This document shows, piece after piece, positions 55,702 to 63,711 of a stretch of 64,000 nt of DNA. The position numbers and the translations under genes are program-made. The DNA is from Leptolyngbyaceae cyanobacterium. Its GTDB lineage: Bacteria; Cyanobacteriota; Cyanobacteriia; Cyanobacteriales; Aerosakkonemataceae. How positions within the stretch are numbered: position 1 is the stretch's first letter; every line of letters starts with the position of its first letter. Location of the stretch: positions 1 to 64,000 of the forward strand of contig DATNQN010000035.1 in the NCBI GenBank assembly GCA_036703985.1, in the 5' to 3' direction. The notes below the pieces were generated by a model. It was not told where the DNA came from. It made no database searches and saw only the letters and a list, made by a program, of their open reading frames with translations.

Positions 55702-55764
55702 TCCAGGATTCGTACTGGAAACCGAAGGTGAACCGCAGAACAAAATCTGCGGTTTTTGTTTTTT
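55685..55764 (+). promoter_or_regulatory. Attenuator 1: competing stems and terminator
   Basis: Antiterminator: CGGTTCACC (55685-55693) pairs with GGTGAACCG (55727-55735), 9 bp. Terminator: AACCGCAGA (55731-55739) pairs with TCTGCGGTT (55746-55754) around ACAAAA, then a T-rich tail to 55764. The two structures share 55731-55735 and exclude each other. A ribosome finishing the leader would cover 55685-55693 and allow the terminator; one stalled at the aromatic codons would leave it free for the antiterminator. Confidence 0.8.
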
Positions 55765-55770
55765 AAGGGT

Positions 55771-55795
55771 TTGTAGTAAGGACTTCAGTCCTCAT
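55771..55795. repeat. GTAGTGAGGACT palindrome copy between the two attenuators
   Basis: TTGTAGTAAGGACTTCAGTC and CTCAT form one copy of the family found at 34131, 35106, 35137 and 37691, so a dispersed repeat sits between the units. Confidence 0.7.
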
Positions 55796-55813
55796 ATCCA
55801 CGGGTTAAACACG

Positions 55814-55879
55814 ATGACAGCATCTCTATTCAGTTGGTTTTACGGTTTTTACTTTTGGCCCAGAAACGGTTCCGGGTAA
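55814..55879 (+). CDS. Leader peptide 2 (aromatic-rich, 21 residues)
   Basis: Twenty-one codons and stop: begins MTASL, core FSWFYGFYFW, ends PRNGSG. Eight residues are Phe, Tyr or Trp (four Phe, two Tyr, two Trp). The last codons before the stop (GGT TCC GGG) are themselves the first half of the antiterminator stem. Ribosome site weak. No promoter is evident between the two units, so this is probably read after passage through attenuator 1. Confidence 0.78.
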   Translation: MTASLFSWFYGFYFWPRNGSG

Positions 55880-55939
55880 GTAAATGTCGTGCCAACGCAT
55901 CACCACCACCCGGAACTGTAACAGGTTCCGGGTTTTTTT
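55867..55939 (+). promoter_or_regulatory. Attenuator 2: competing stems and terminator
   Basis: Antiterminator: GGTTCCGGGT (55868-55877) pairs with ACCCGGAAC (55908-55916), extended by C-G. Terminator: ACCCGGAAC (55908-55916) pairs with GTTCCGGGT (55925-55933), followed by T residues to 55939. Both use the same 55908-55916 arm, the classical 2:3 versus 3:4 competition. Leader translation to its stop would cover 55868-55877. Confidence 0.82.
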
Positions 55940-55977
55940 GTTAACTACACTTTTTCATTTCATAAGGAGAAACTCAA

Positions 55978-56835
55978 ATGTTACAAGCTAAACTCGCTTC
56001 TCAAACTGAAACCGATCGGCAAACCGTTATCCAAATTTCGGATAAGGTAAAAATAGGCGGCAAAGACTTGATAATTATCGGTGGGCCTTGTGCAGTAGAA
56101 AGCCTCTCCCAGATGGAAGAAGTCGCCTCGCACCTATCTACCGCACCAGTGCAAGCTTTACGGGGTGGCGTTTACAAACCGCGCACTTCTCCCTACGCTT
56201 TCCAAGGTTTAGGGATGGAAGGTTTGGAGATTTTGGCAGAAGTTAGTCAGCGCTACAATTTACCAGTAGTCACCGAAGTCATGGCTATTTCACAAATTGA
56301 TGCGATCGCAGCCTACGCCGATATGCTACAAGTAGGTAGTCGCAATATGCAAAACTTCGACTTACTCAAAGCATTAGGACAAGCAGGTAAACCAATCCTA
56401 CTCAAACGCGGTTTAGCTGCAACTATAGAAGAATTTCTCAATGCAGCCGAATATATATTAAGTCACGGAAATCCTGACGTGGTGCTGTGCGAACGGGGTA
56501 TCCGCAGTTTCGATAACTATACTCGCAACGTCTTAGATTTAGGTGCAGTCGCCGCCCTCAAACAACTAACTCACCTGCCAGTAATTGTAGACCCCTCCCA
56601 CGCAGTAGGCAAACGGGAATTAGTAGCACCATTAGCAAAAGCTGCCATTGCTTGCGGCGCAGATGGATTAATTATCGAATGTCACCCAGAACCGGAAAAG
56701 TCCGTTTCCGATGCACGTCAAGCACTTTCTTTAGAAGATATGGTGCAATTAGTTCACAATTTAAGACCAGTAGCAGAAGCAGTCGGCAGGCGCATTCCTA
56801 CTCTGAAAAATCAACCTCAACTTCTCGCAGCATAG
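55978..56835 (+). CDS. aroF: 3-deoxy-7-phosphoheptulonate (DAHP) synthase
   Basis: DAHP synthase catalyses the first step of the shikimate pathway, joining PEP and erythrose 4-phosphate. The 285-residue sequence is of the type I-beta (AroF of Bacillus type) group: GGPCAVESLSQM near 35-46, ALRGGVYKPRTSPYAFQGLG, LQVGSRNMQNFDLLKALG, CERGIRSFDNYTRN and VIVDPSHAVGKRELV, covering PEP site and metal residues. No chorismate mutase domain is fused. A strong AAGGAG lies 8 bases upstream. Its leader holds two tandem aromatic attenuators, a good reason to believe all three aromatic amino acids control it. Confidence 0.96.
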   Translation: MLQAKLASQTETDRQTVIQISDKVKIGGKDLIIIGGPCAVESLSQMEEVASHLSTAPVQALRGGVYKPRTSPYAFQGLGMEGLEILAEVSQRYNLPVVTEVMAISQIDAIAAYADMLQVGSRNMQNFDLLKALGQAGKPILLKRGLAATIEEFLNAAEYILSHGNPDVVLCERGIRSFDNYTRNVLDLGAVAALKQLTHLPVIVDPSHAVGKRELVAPLAKAAIACGADGLIIECHPEPEKSVSDARQALSLEDMVQLVHNLRPVAEAVGRRIPTLKNQPQLLAA

Positions 56836-56837
56836 CA

Positions 56838-56867
56838 AATAGGATGGGTATTGCTCATCCTATTTTT
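56838..56867 (+). terminator. Terminator of aroF
   Basis: AATAGGATG (56838-56846) pairs with CATCCTATT (56856-56864), followed by TTTG. Confidence 0.75.
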
Positions 56868-56877
56868 GTATACTTAA

Positions 56878-56906
56878 AAACCCGGTTTCTTGAAGAAACC
56901 GGGTTT
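56878..56906 (+). terminator. AAACCCGGTTTCT hairpin after aroF
   Basis: AAACCCGGTTTCT and AGAAACCGGGTTT form a 13-bp stem around TGA, followed by CTGTTT. The same element, with one change, ends the HEAT gene at 58882; it is a repeated hairpin that probably serves as terminator. Confidence 0.7.
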
Positions 56907-56979
56907 CTGTTTCGGCTTATTCATCAATAACAAACTTTGACAATTTTTTTAGAAGAGGATAACAGTGAGTAGAAGGGAA

Positions 56980-57006
56980 GGTGCGTTACGCTAGCGCTAA
57001 CGCACC
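56980..57006. repeat. GTGCGTTA palindrome
   Basis: GGTGCGTTA and TAACGCACC are exact inverted arms around CGCTAGCGC. Similar hairpins with CCTACA after them are common in filamentous cyanobacteria. Confidence 0.55.
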
Positions 57007-57096
57007 CTACAAAGCTCAGGAGTAGATTTTTTAGGAAATATGGATTACTATTGAGGATGTCCCTTGCGTACCACATATTGAAGTGGATAGGAGGCA

Positions 57097-58875
57097 ATGA
57101 ATGATTGGCGTTATTTCTTTCATCACGTTCCCGGTAATTTAGAGAAAGGCACTTATCGCATTTTTGAACCAGAGTGGAAAGCAGAAATATTGCACTGGTT
57201 CAGTCGAGAAGATATCCCCAAAGAACAAAAAGAAGAGTTCGTTAAGGCTCTACTAAATTTCGATGACGGATGCGGAAATTTTTATCGATATCGAGCTTTT
57301 TTCCTAGCTTCAGAAGCTTTAGCTTATTTCCCAGAATGCAGTTTGGGCGATGCAATTGTCAAACAGTTGCTCGATTGGAGTTATGTCTATTTTGGCTGGA
57401 AAAAATTTCCCTTGCGACTGCACGATGCAGCAAAAGCCGCACTGAAATTAACGGACAAAAAACGGGTAATTGCTGCTTTTGTTAGCTTTCTCCATCATAC
57501 TGAAACTCGGCTGGCTTTGCGATGGGCGGCTGAGAAATTGGGAAAACTCGATCGCGGAAACAAAAATGCGATCGCAGCTTTATTGCTACTATTGCAAGTA
57601 ACTCAGGATTCATCCACGCAAATCAAGGCGATTCGCAGCTTGGGGGAAATTGCCTCTGGGAATGAAATTGCGATCGCTACTTTAATTCACCTGATGCAGA
57701 CGACGCTGAATAAGAATGTTTGTTACAGTGCGATCGCATCTTTGGATAAAATAGGTTTTGGCAATCAAACCGCTATTTCTTCCCTCCTCGAATTCTTGCA
57801 GATCAACCGAGGCGATAACATCTGTTTTGATGCAGCTAAAGCTTTGTGGCAAATCGATCCAGGTAATGCAGTTGCGATCGATAATTTAGTAGAGATAATT
57901 GCAACTACTAGAAATGCAGTTCTAGTTGGAAAGGCTGCTAAATACTTAGCCGAAAACGATCCTGCGAACCTAGCTGCGGTTGCTGCTTTAACGGAGAGAA
58001 TTGAAACTAGCCAGGATACATGGCTACTTTTTGTATCTGCTTTCTTCTTAGGCGAATTCGATCGAGGAAATAAACTCACTGACTCTACTATAACTCAAAT
58101 CATTCAAACTACCGAAGATAACTGGACATCCTATCTTGTTTATGAAGATTTGGATATTGAGCCTGAATTTAGCCCGCACAATAAAATTGCGATCGCCGCT
58201 TTTTTGCAAATACTGGAAACCAGCGAAAATGAATTAAGACGTTTGAGAGCCGCTGAATTACTCTTGCAAATTGACCCTAGCAACGAAACAGCAATCTCCT
58301 CTATGTGGGATATATTTCAAAGCTCTGAGGATGAATGGAGGCGTTTGATATGTGCTGAAATTTTGCTACAAATTGAACCGAACAACAAAACTGCAATTAC
58401 CGCTCTCTTGCAGATCCTAGAAACTACTGAGGATGAATGGAACCGTTTGAAAGTAATTAAGTTTTTGTTGCAAAATAAAGAACACCAACAAAAAGCAATT
58501 GATAATCTCATTAATTGGATTGAGACAAATGAAGATGAAGAATTTCTCTTTTGGCTAACTGGAAGATTAGGAGAACTTGACCTCGTTAACAAAATAGCGA
58601 GAACTCAGCTTGACCAAATTATCGCTATCTTTGTCCGCTTGATGCAAACCCACAAAGATAGCAATTATGAATCCTGTCTCTGCTTTAGAGCCGATTTCCT
58701 AAAGGAAATTCTTCCAAGTGATTATTTACCCCAAGTAATCAAATCCCTTAAAAACTATCTGAGCGAACAGTTTTACAAGAGCAGTTCTTATCGCTATGAA
58801 GCAGCGTTTAACCCGATCTGGCATTGTGCCGAAAACATGAATTATCCAGCTTTCTATAAAGCTTGGCACAATTAG
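57097..58875 (+). CDS. HEAT-repeat protein
   Basis: A 592-residue protein of stacked helical HEAT-like repeats from about residue 120 to 480: GNKNAIAALLLLLQVTQDSS, GNEIAIATLIHLMQTT, GNQTAISSLLEFLQINRG and similar 35- to 40-residue units, with a less regular N-terminus (NDWRYFFHHVPGNLEKGTYR) and C-terminus. The repeats are close to those in PBS lyase-like or NACHT-associated cyanobacterial proteins, but no lyase or ATPase motif is present. Probably a protein-protein scaffold. AGGAGG lies only 2 bases before the ATG, unusually close. Confidence 0.82.
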   Translation: MNDWRYFFHHVPGNLEKGTYRIFEPEWKAEILHWFSREDIPKEQKEEFVKALLNFDDGCGNFYRYRAFFLASEALAYFPECSLGDAIVKQLLDWSYVYFGWKKFPLRLHDAAKAALKLTDKKRVIAAFVSFLHHTETRLALRWAAEKLGKLDRGNKNAIAALLLLLQVTQDSSTQIKAIRSLGEIASGNEIAIATLIHLMQTTLNKNVCYSAIASLDKIGFGNQTAISSLLEFLQINRGDNICFDAAKALWQIDPGNAVAIDNLVEIIATTRNAVLVGKAAKYLAENDPANLAAVAALTERIETSQDTWLLFVSAFFLGEFDRGNKLTDSTITQIIQTTEDNWTSYLVYEDLDIEPEFSPHNKIAIAAFLQILETSENELRRLRAAELLLQIDPSNETAISSMWDIFQSSEDEWRRLICAEILLQIEPNNKTAITALLQILETTEDEWNRLKVIKFLLQNKEHQQKAIDNLINWIETNEDEEFLFWLTGRLGELDLVNKIARTQLDQIIAIFVRLMQTHKDSNYESCLCFRADFLKEILPSDYLPQVIKSLKNYLSEQFYKSSSYRYEAAFNPIWHCAENMNYPAFYKAWHN

Positions 58876-58881
58876 CCCCAG

Positions 58882-58910
58882 AAACCCGGTTTCTCTGAGA
58901 AACCGGGTTT
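58882..58910. terminator. AAACCCGGTTTCTC hairpin between convergent genes
   Basis: A 14-bp stem with a 1-base loop (AAACCCGGTTTCTC / GAGAAACCGGGTTT), followed by CTTT. It can end the HEAT gene and the Uma2 gene from both sides. Second copy of 56878. Confidence 0.7.
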
Positions 58911-58921
58911 CTTTATCGTAC

Positions 58922-59605
58922 TTATTCAGCTTTTAAATTAGCAATCTGTTGTGCAAACCAAGCAGCAGCACTACCATTTGTTCCCTCTTTCAACCGTGCC
59001 AAAGTTTCCTCTAACAAAGCAATAGGCAATCCTTCTAAAGCTAAAGATGTGTCGCATTGTTGATAAATGCCATTTGACTGCAACTGAAATGCAAATACTC
59101 TTAAACCTTGTACGTCAATTACCCAATATTCGGGAATTCCCAGATCAGCATAAAGTTTTTTCTTTTCATCTAAATCGGTTGCCAAAGTTGTATCGGAAAC
59201 TTCGCCAATTAAGTTAGGTACTCGCCACCTATTCAAATCGATTCGGCGCGGTTCTCCTTCTTGCCAACGGGGATAGTCATCACCCAAATAAAGCACTAAA
59301 TCCGGTGCGCCCGATTGTTTTGGTGCTTTTTCTAATAAGCAACCGCCTAGCAAGCTGTATATTTGTTCTGGTCTTTGAATGAACCAGAAACCAAATATCA
59401 ATGTGAACAGTTCGTTAATAATAGCGTGATTAATTCCTTCCCAACCCATATCAATTACCAAAAGACGGTTTATATGAAAAAATAAGCGCATCCGGTTATT
59501 AGTTCGATCGTCGCGATAAACTAAATAATCTTCCCAGGTAGCGGGTTTCCAAAGATGCAGAATTTTTGCTGTTGTTTGGCTGACTATGGAGGCTGAGGCA
59601 GTCAT
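58922..59605 (-). CDS. Uma2 family (DUF820) endonuclease-like protein
   Basis: A 227-residue Uma2 protein, about 33 residues longer than the first copy at 20204. Core motifs are APDLVLYLGDDYP (Asp), RVPNLIGEVSDTT (Glu), and KKLYADLGIPEYWVIDVQGL. Function unknown. It faces the HEAT gene convergently. A 94-base inverted-repeat element abuts its start. Confidence 0.87.
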   Translation of the reverse strand: MTASASIVSQTTAKILHLWKPATWEDYLVYRDDRTNNRMRLFFHINRLLVIDMGWEGINHAIINELFTLIFGFWFIQRPEQIYSLLGGCLLEKAPKQSGAPDLVLYLGDDYPRWQEGEPRRIDLNRWRVPNLIGEVSDTTLATDLDEKKKLYADLGIPEYWVIDVQGLRVFAFQLQSNGIYQQCDTSLALEGLPIALLEETLARLKEGTNGSAAAWFAQQIANLKAE

Positions 59606-59699
59606 GGTACTAACGCTGATATGAATCGTAAAATAATTATATCTTTTCTTTATATTTATAAATTTTGCGATCGCACATTCTTTTCATATCAGCGTACCA
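59606..59699. repeat. 94-base inverted-repeat element upstream of the Uma2 gene
   Basis: ACGCTGATATGAA (59613-59625) and TTCATATCAGCGT (59683-59695) are perfect inverted ends; outward TGGTA/TACCA extends them. The interior is A/T-rich. A MITE-like element. Confidence 0.65.
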
Positions 59700-59907
59700 G
59701 CTATATTAATTAGTGTCTTAACTTGTAGGGAGAGCAAGTTTAAATTTTCACCAAACTGAAGTACGAATTTAAGCTGTCAGGAAACAGCATAATCATTTTA
59801 CTCGTACCAATATATTTATGATGCCGTATCCCTACAAAACTGTTGAACGATTATTAATCTAAAAGACACCCAAAAGCAGATTTTTGCGTGTCTTTGATTA
59901 GTTTATG
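59700..59907. other. Intergenic region before the hybrid kinase
   Basis: A/T-rich DNA with a minus-strand terminator at 59862-59895; no gene seen. Confidence 0.4.
59862..59895 (-). terminator. Terminator of the MASE1 hybrid kinase gene
   Basis: On the minus strand AAAGACAC (59895-59888) pairs with GTGTCTTT (59869-59862), extended by CAAAA/TTTTG inside, ending in TTTT. Confidence 0.7.
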
Positions 59908-62361
59908 CTAAGCCGAATATTCTTCTATTAACTTGACTATTTCACGATCTTCAAATTCATTGGCTAATTCTAAAATTCGATCGATAAAAGCAGTATATTT
60001 AACATCTAGTTTTCCGATGCGTTGAGCTTCTGCTTCAATAGCTGCAATATCGCCCATTTTTGCCATTTCATATAATTTTGCTAATTCTTCTAATGGCGGT
60101 ACTACTAATTCATTGTCGGTTTTACTAGTAGTAGCTATTATTGGAGATGGCTGATTTTGATGTTCGTATATCCATTCAAGATTCAAATATTTTTGTAAGT
60201 AAAAAAGCAGTTTATCTAGGTCAACTGGTTTACTAATAAACTCATTACAGCCAACAGCCATACTTTTTGCTTGGTCTTCATTTAATACGCTAGCGCTAGA
60301 AGCGATTACGATCGTATTTTGGAATGCTTCGGACTGCCGCAAGCGGCGAGTAAATTCAAAACCATCTAAAATTGGCATGACCAAATCGGTAATAATTAAA
60401 TCTGGTTTAAATGTAGTGGCTACAGCAAAACCTTCTTCGCCGTTTTCAGCTTCCGCACATTGAAATCCTAAAGAATTTAGCAATTCTAATAGTACGATTC
60501 TGTTTACTTTTTTGTCATCTAATATCAAAATCTTACGCTGCTTACCAGCGTAACTAACTATTTTACCTTGTTCGTTGTTCGCAGCAGAATTTACCCATTC
60601 TTTAGCTTCAGCAAATTCTACGTCAAACCAAAATTTACTACCTACATTTGGCGTACTACTTACTTGAATATTGCTACCCATTAAAATAACGATTTTTTGA
60701 CTGATAGCCAACCCCAAACCAGTACCTTCGGCACGGCGAAAATTAGCACCAGCTTGCTCAAAAGGCATAAAAATTTTTTCTAATTGTTTTGCTGAAATAC
60801 CGACTCCGGTATCTTCAATGGAAAAGCGAATTAATGCGATTGTGGCGTCTGGAATAGAATAGCGATCGAGCAGTGTAACGTTAAAGTTAATATTACCGCG
60901 ATCGGTAAATTTGATCGCATTTCCTAATAGGTTAATTAAAACTTGCCGCAGGCGTTTATCATCAGCATGAATTCCGATTGGCAAATCTGGATCGGCGTAA
61001 TAATTAAATCCAATTGTTTTCTGTTCGGCGCGAATGCGAGACATTTCTACTACTGCTGACAAAAAAGAAGGAAAATGAAAATCTTTTGGATAAAGTTCCA
61101 TCCGACGCGCTTCAATTTTAGACAAATCGAGAATATCATTAATTAAATTCAGTAAGTGATTACCGCATTGGTATATTACTTCAATGCTCTGACGATGCAA
61201 GTTAAGATCGGAAGCACGAGCTAAAATTTGAGCATAGCCTAAAATACCGTTGAGAGGTGTTCTTAGTTCGTGACTCATGTTAGCTAAAAATTCACTTTTA
61301 GCCCGATTAGCAACTTCTGCTGCTTCTTTAGATTCCCGCAATTGAGCAGTTCGCTTTTCAACGGTAATTTCTAATTCTTCATTGATTTTGACTAAACTTT
61401 TTTCTGCTTCTTCTCGTTCGATAATTACTGCTGATAAAATCAACGTGGTAACGGTAATTACCCCAATAAAAGTTTGTAGTAATAGCAGGGTTTCATTAAG
61501 GCTATCTTGATTGAATGAAGTATTTCCTCGCACTGCGCCTACGATCGCGATCGCAGATACTAAAAAAATAGCAGTAACTACCCCTTTTGGCCCAAATCGA
61601 AAAGCCGCCCATACTAATAAAGGGACTAGCATATATTCTATGGGATAGCTATAACCAAAGGCAATTTGACCGATTACCAACATTAATATCAACCAAATCC
61701 CAACTTCTATAATTGCCGGAGAATCTAACTTAAACAGAGATGGTAATAATTTTATTTTCTGTGTTTGTTTGGAAAATCTTGAGCCATTTGGTTGACTCCA
61801 AATTAATAACAAAGGAGAAAATACCAAAACACCCATCAAATCTCCCAGCCAAAAAGTTAGCCACGTATTCCCATAATCTGCTAAGTTGATAAAACCACAC
61901 AAATACATGGTAACTACGCCAAATGTTGGACTAATCATGCAGCTAAAAATTTCAATACCAGAAAACTTAAAGACGTTTTCAGCAGTATCAAAAATTCGGT
62001 TTGAATGAATCAATCTTCTAATAAAAATAGCACCGACTAGCGCTTGTAATACTGAACCGATCGCAATGCCGAATCCCGTCGCGATCGACATAGAAATCAA
62101 CCCTGTATTAGTAATAAAAGCCAACGTTGCGGCAATAAACGCTCCGCACCAAATACCGACCCAAATATCATAACCGAATGTTAAAAAACAAACTAATGCA
62201 ATCCCAGAAGGGGGATAAACAGGCGTGACGAATCCGGGAGGGATAGCTAACAATTGACCGAGTTTAGCGGTAATGTAATAAACGGCAGCAATTGCTAGCG
62301 CTAATAACAGCTTTTTTGTCGATTTTGGAAATAATTGATCTAGTAAATTACGCATAAGCAT
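59908..62361 (-). CDS. MASE1 hybrid histidine kinase
   Basis: An 817-residue membrane kinase: MASE1 sensory domain of 8 or so helices (about 15-310, [20 protein letters not shown]), a coiled coil, HisKA with [20 protein letters not shown], HATPase_c with [13 protein letters not shown], a receiver (Asp in [17 protein letters not shown]), and a helical tail. From HisKA to the end it closely parallels the hybrid kinase at 50825, whose sensor is five PAS domains instead. The REC-kinase gene lies upstream (33-base gap), so this is the second gene of its operon. Confidence 0.92.
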   Translation of the reverse strand: MLMRNLLDQLFPKSTKKLLLALAIAAVYYITAKLGQLLAIPPGFVTPVYPPSGIALVCFLTFGYDIWVGIWCGAFIAATLAFITNTGLISMSIATGFGIAIGSVLQALVGAIFIRRLIHSNRIFDTAENVFKFSGIEIFSCMISPTFGVVTMYLCGFINLADYGNTWLTFWLGDLMGVLVFSPLLLIWSQPNGSRFSKQTQKIKLLPSLFKLDSPAIIEVGIWLILMLVIGQIAFGYSYPIEYMLVPLLVWAAFRFGPKGVVTAIFLVSAIAIVGAVRGNTSFNQDSLNETLLLLQTFIGVITVTTLILSAVIIEREEAEKSLVKINEELEITVEKRTAQLRESKEAAEVANRAKSEFLANMSHELRTPLNGILGYAQILARASDLNLHRQSIEVIYQCGNHLLNLINDILDLSKIEARRMELYPKDFHFPSFLSAVVEMSRIRAEQKTIGFNYYADPDLPIGIHADDKRLRQVLINLLGNAIKFTDRGNINFNVTLLDRYSIPDATIALIRFSIEDTGVGISAKQLEKIFMPFEQAGANFRRAEGTGLGLAISQKIVILMGSNIQVSSTPNVGSKFWFDVEFAEAKEWVNSAANNEQGKIVSYAGKQRKILILDDKKVNRIVLLELLNSLGFQCAEAENGEEGFAVATTFKPDLIITDLVMPILDGFEFTRRLRQSEAFQNTIVIASSASVLNEDQAKSMAVGCNEFISKPVDLDKLLFYLQKYLNLEWIYEHQNQPSPIIATTSKTDNELVVPPLEELAKLYEMAKMGDIAAIEAEAQRIGKLDVKYTAFIDRILELANEFEDREIVKLIEEYSA

Positions 62362-62394
62362 AAATGAAAATACCTTAAATATCGAGGTAAATAT

Positions 62395-63711
62395 TTATTT
62401 AACAGGTAAGGTAACTGTAAATTCCGTACCTTTTCCCGGCGAGGAAATAAAACTTAGCGTTCCTCCATGTTTATCTTCAACTATATGACGAGCAATTGTC
62501 AGACCTAAACCAGTTCCTTTGTTAGGTAATTTGGTGGTAAAAAATTGCTCGAATACTTTTGATTGATTTTCCGGTTTCATTCCAATACCATTATCTGAGA
62601 TCGAAATAATTACCATATTGTTTTCTTGTTGGAATTTTGTCCGAATAGTAATCTGGTTGGGATTAGCTTTTATTTCTGCAACAGTGCGTCCGATATTAGT
62701 TTCTTCCACTGCATCGATCGCATTTGCCAATAAATTCATAAACACCTGATTTAATGGCCCTGGATAGCAATTAATTTCCGGCAAAATATCATATTCTTTT
62801 ATCACTTTTATGCTCGGTCTAATTTCATTTGATTTCAATCGGTGTTTAAACAGTAGTAGAGTACTATCTAGTCCTTCATGAGGATTAAATAGTAATTTAT
62901 TTTGTGCATCGCTACGCGAAAAAGATCGCATAGACTGGTTAATTTCTGAAATACGCTTTGTTCCTTCTTTCATCGAAATAATTAAATTGAGCAGGTCTTC
63001 TTTGATATAATTTAGCTCTGAAAAATCAATATTTTCAATAATTTCCGGTACGGGATTCGGATAGTTTATTTGATAAAGGTTGATGGCATTAATTAGTTGT
63101 TTGGCATAATCATGAGCGTATTTGAGGTTACCATCAATAAAATTAATTGGATTGTTGATTTCGTGGGTTATGCCTGCCATTAGTTGGCCTAAAAAAGACA
63201 TCTTTTCACTGAAAATTAATTGTGCTTGAGCTTTTTGTAGTTCGGCTGTCCGTTCTTCTACTTTTGATTCCAATAATTCATTCATTTCATGTAAGTGAGC
63301 ATTTTTTTCTGCCAACTCTTTCGCCAAATAACGCAGCTTCAAATGTAGATTAACTCGTGCCATTAACTCGTCCGGTTGGAACGGTTTTGTAACGTAGTCT
63401 ACCGCGCCCAAAGACAAGCCTTTTACTTTATTTTCTGTTTCGGCTAAAGCAGTCATAAAAATTATCGGTAAATCTTGATATTTGGGATTACTTTTCACAA
63501 TTTCACAAGTAGTAAAACCGTCAATTCCCGGCATCATCACATCAAGTAAAACCAAATCCGGGTTACCGACTTCTAATTTTTCGATCGCGCTTTCACCGTC
63601 TTTAGCAACTAGAACCCTAAATCCATCCTGTTTCAATAGGTCGTAAAGAACTTTAATATTAGTAGGGTTATCATCAACAATTAGTACCGTACTCTGTTCT
63701 AGGAATTTCAT
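62395..63711 (-). CDS. Receiver-histidine kinase (paralogue of 54181)
   Basis: A 438-residue REC-coiled coil-kinase protein: LIVDDNPTNIKV, LVLLDVMMPGIDGFTT (Asp), YVTKPFQPDELM, then FLGQLMAGITHEINNPINFI (phospho-His) and HATPase_c with GTGLGLTIARHI. It is a paralogue of the protein at 54181, with the same architecture, length and order. It is the first gene of the minus-strand pair. Confidence 0.92.
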   Translation of the reverse strand: MKFLEQSTVLIVDDNPTNIKVLYDLLKQDGFRVLVAKDGESAIEKLEVGNPDLVLLDVMMPGIDGFTTCEIVKSNPKYQDLPIIFMTALAETENKVKGLSLGAVDYVTKPFQPDELMARVNLHLKLRYLAKELAEKNAHLHEMNELLESKVEERTAELQKAQAQLIFSEKMSFLGQLMAGITHEINNPINFIDGNLKYAHDYAKQLINAINLYQINYPNPVPEIIENIDFSELNYIKEDLLNLIISMKEGTKRISEINQSMRSFSRSDAQNKLLFNPHEGLDSTLLLFKHRLKSNEIRPSIKVIKEYDILPEINCYPGPLNQVFMNLLANAIDAVEETNIGRTVAEIKANPNQITIRTKFQQENNMVIISISDNGIGMKPENQSKVFEQFFTTKLPNKGTGLGLTIARHIVEDKHGGTLSFISSPGKGTEFTVTLPVK

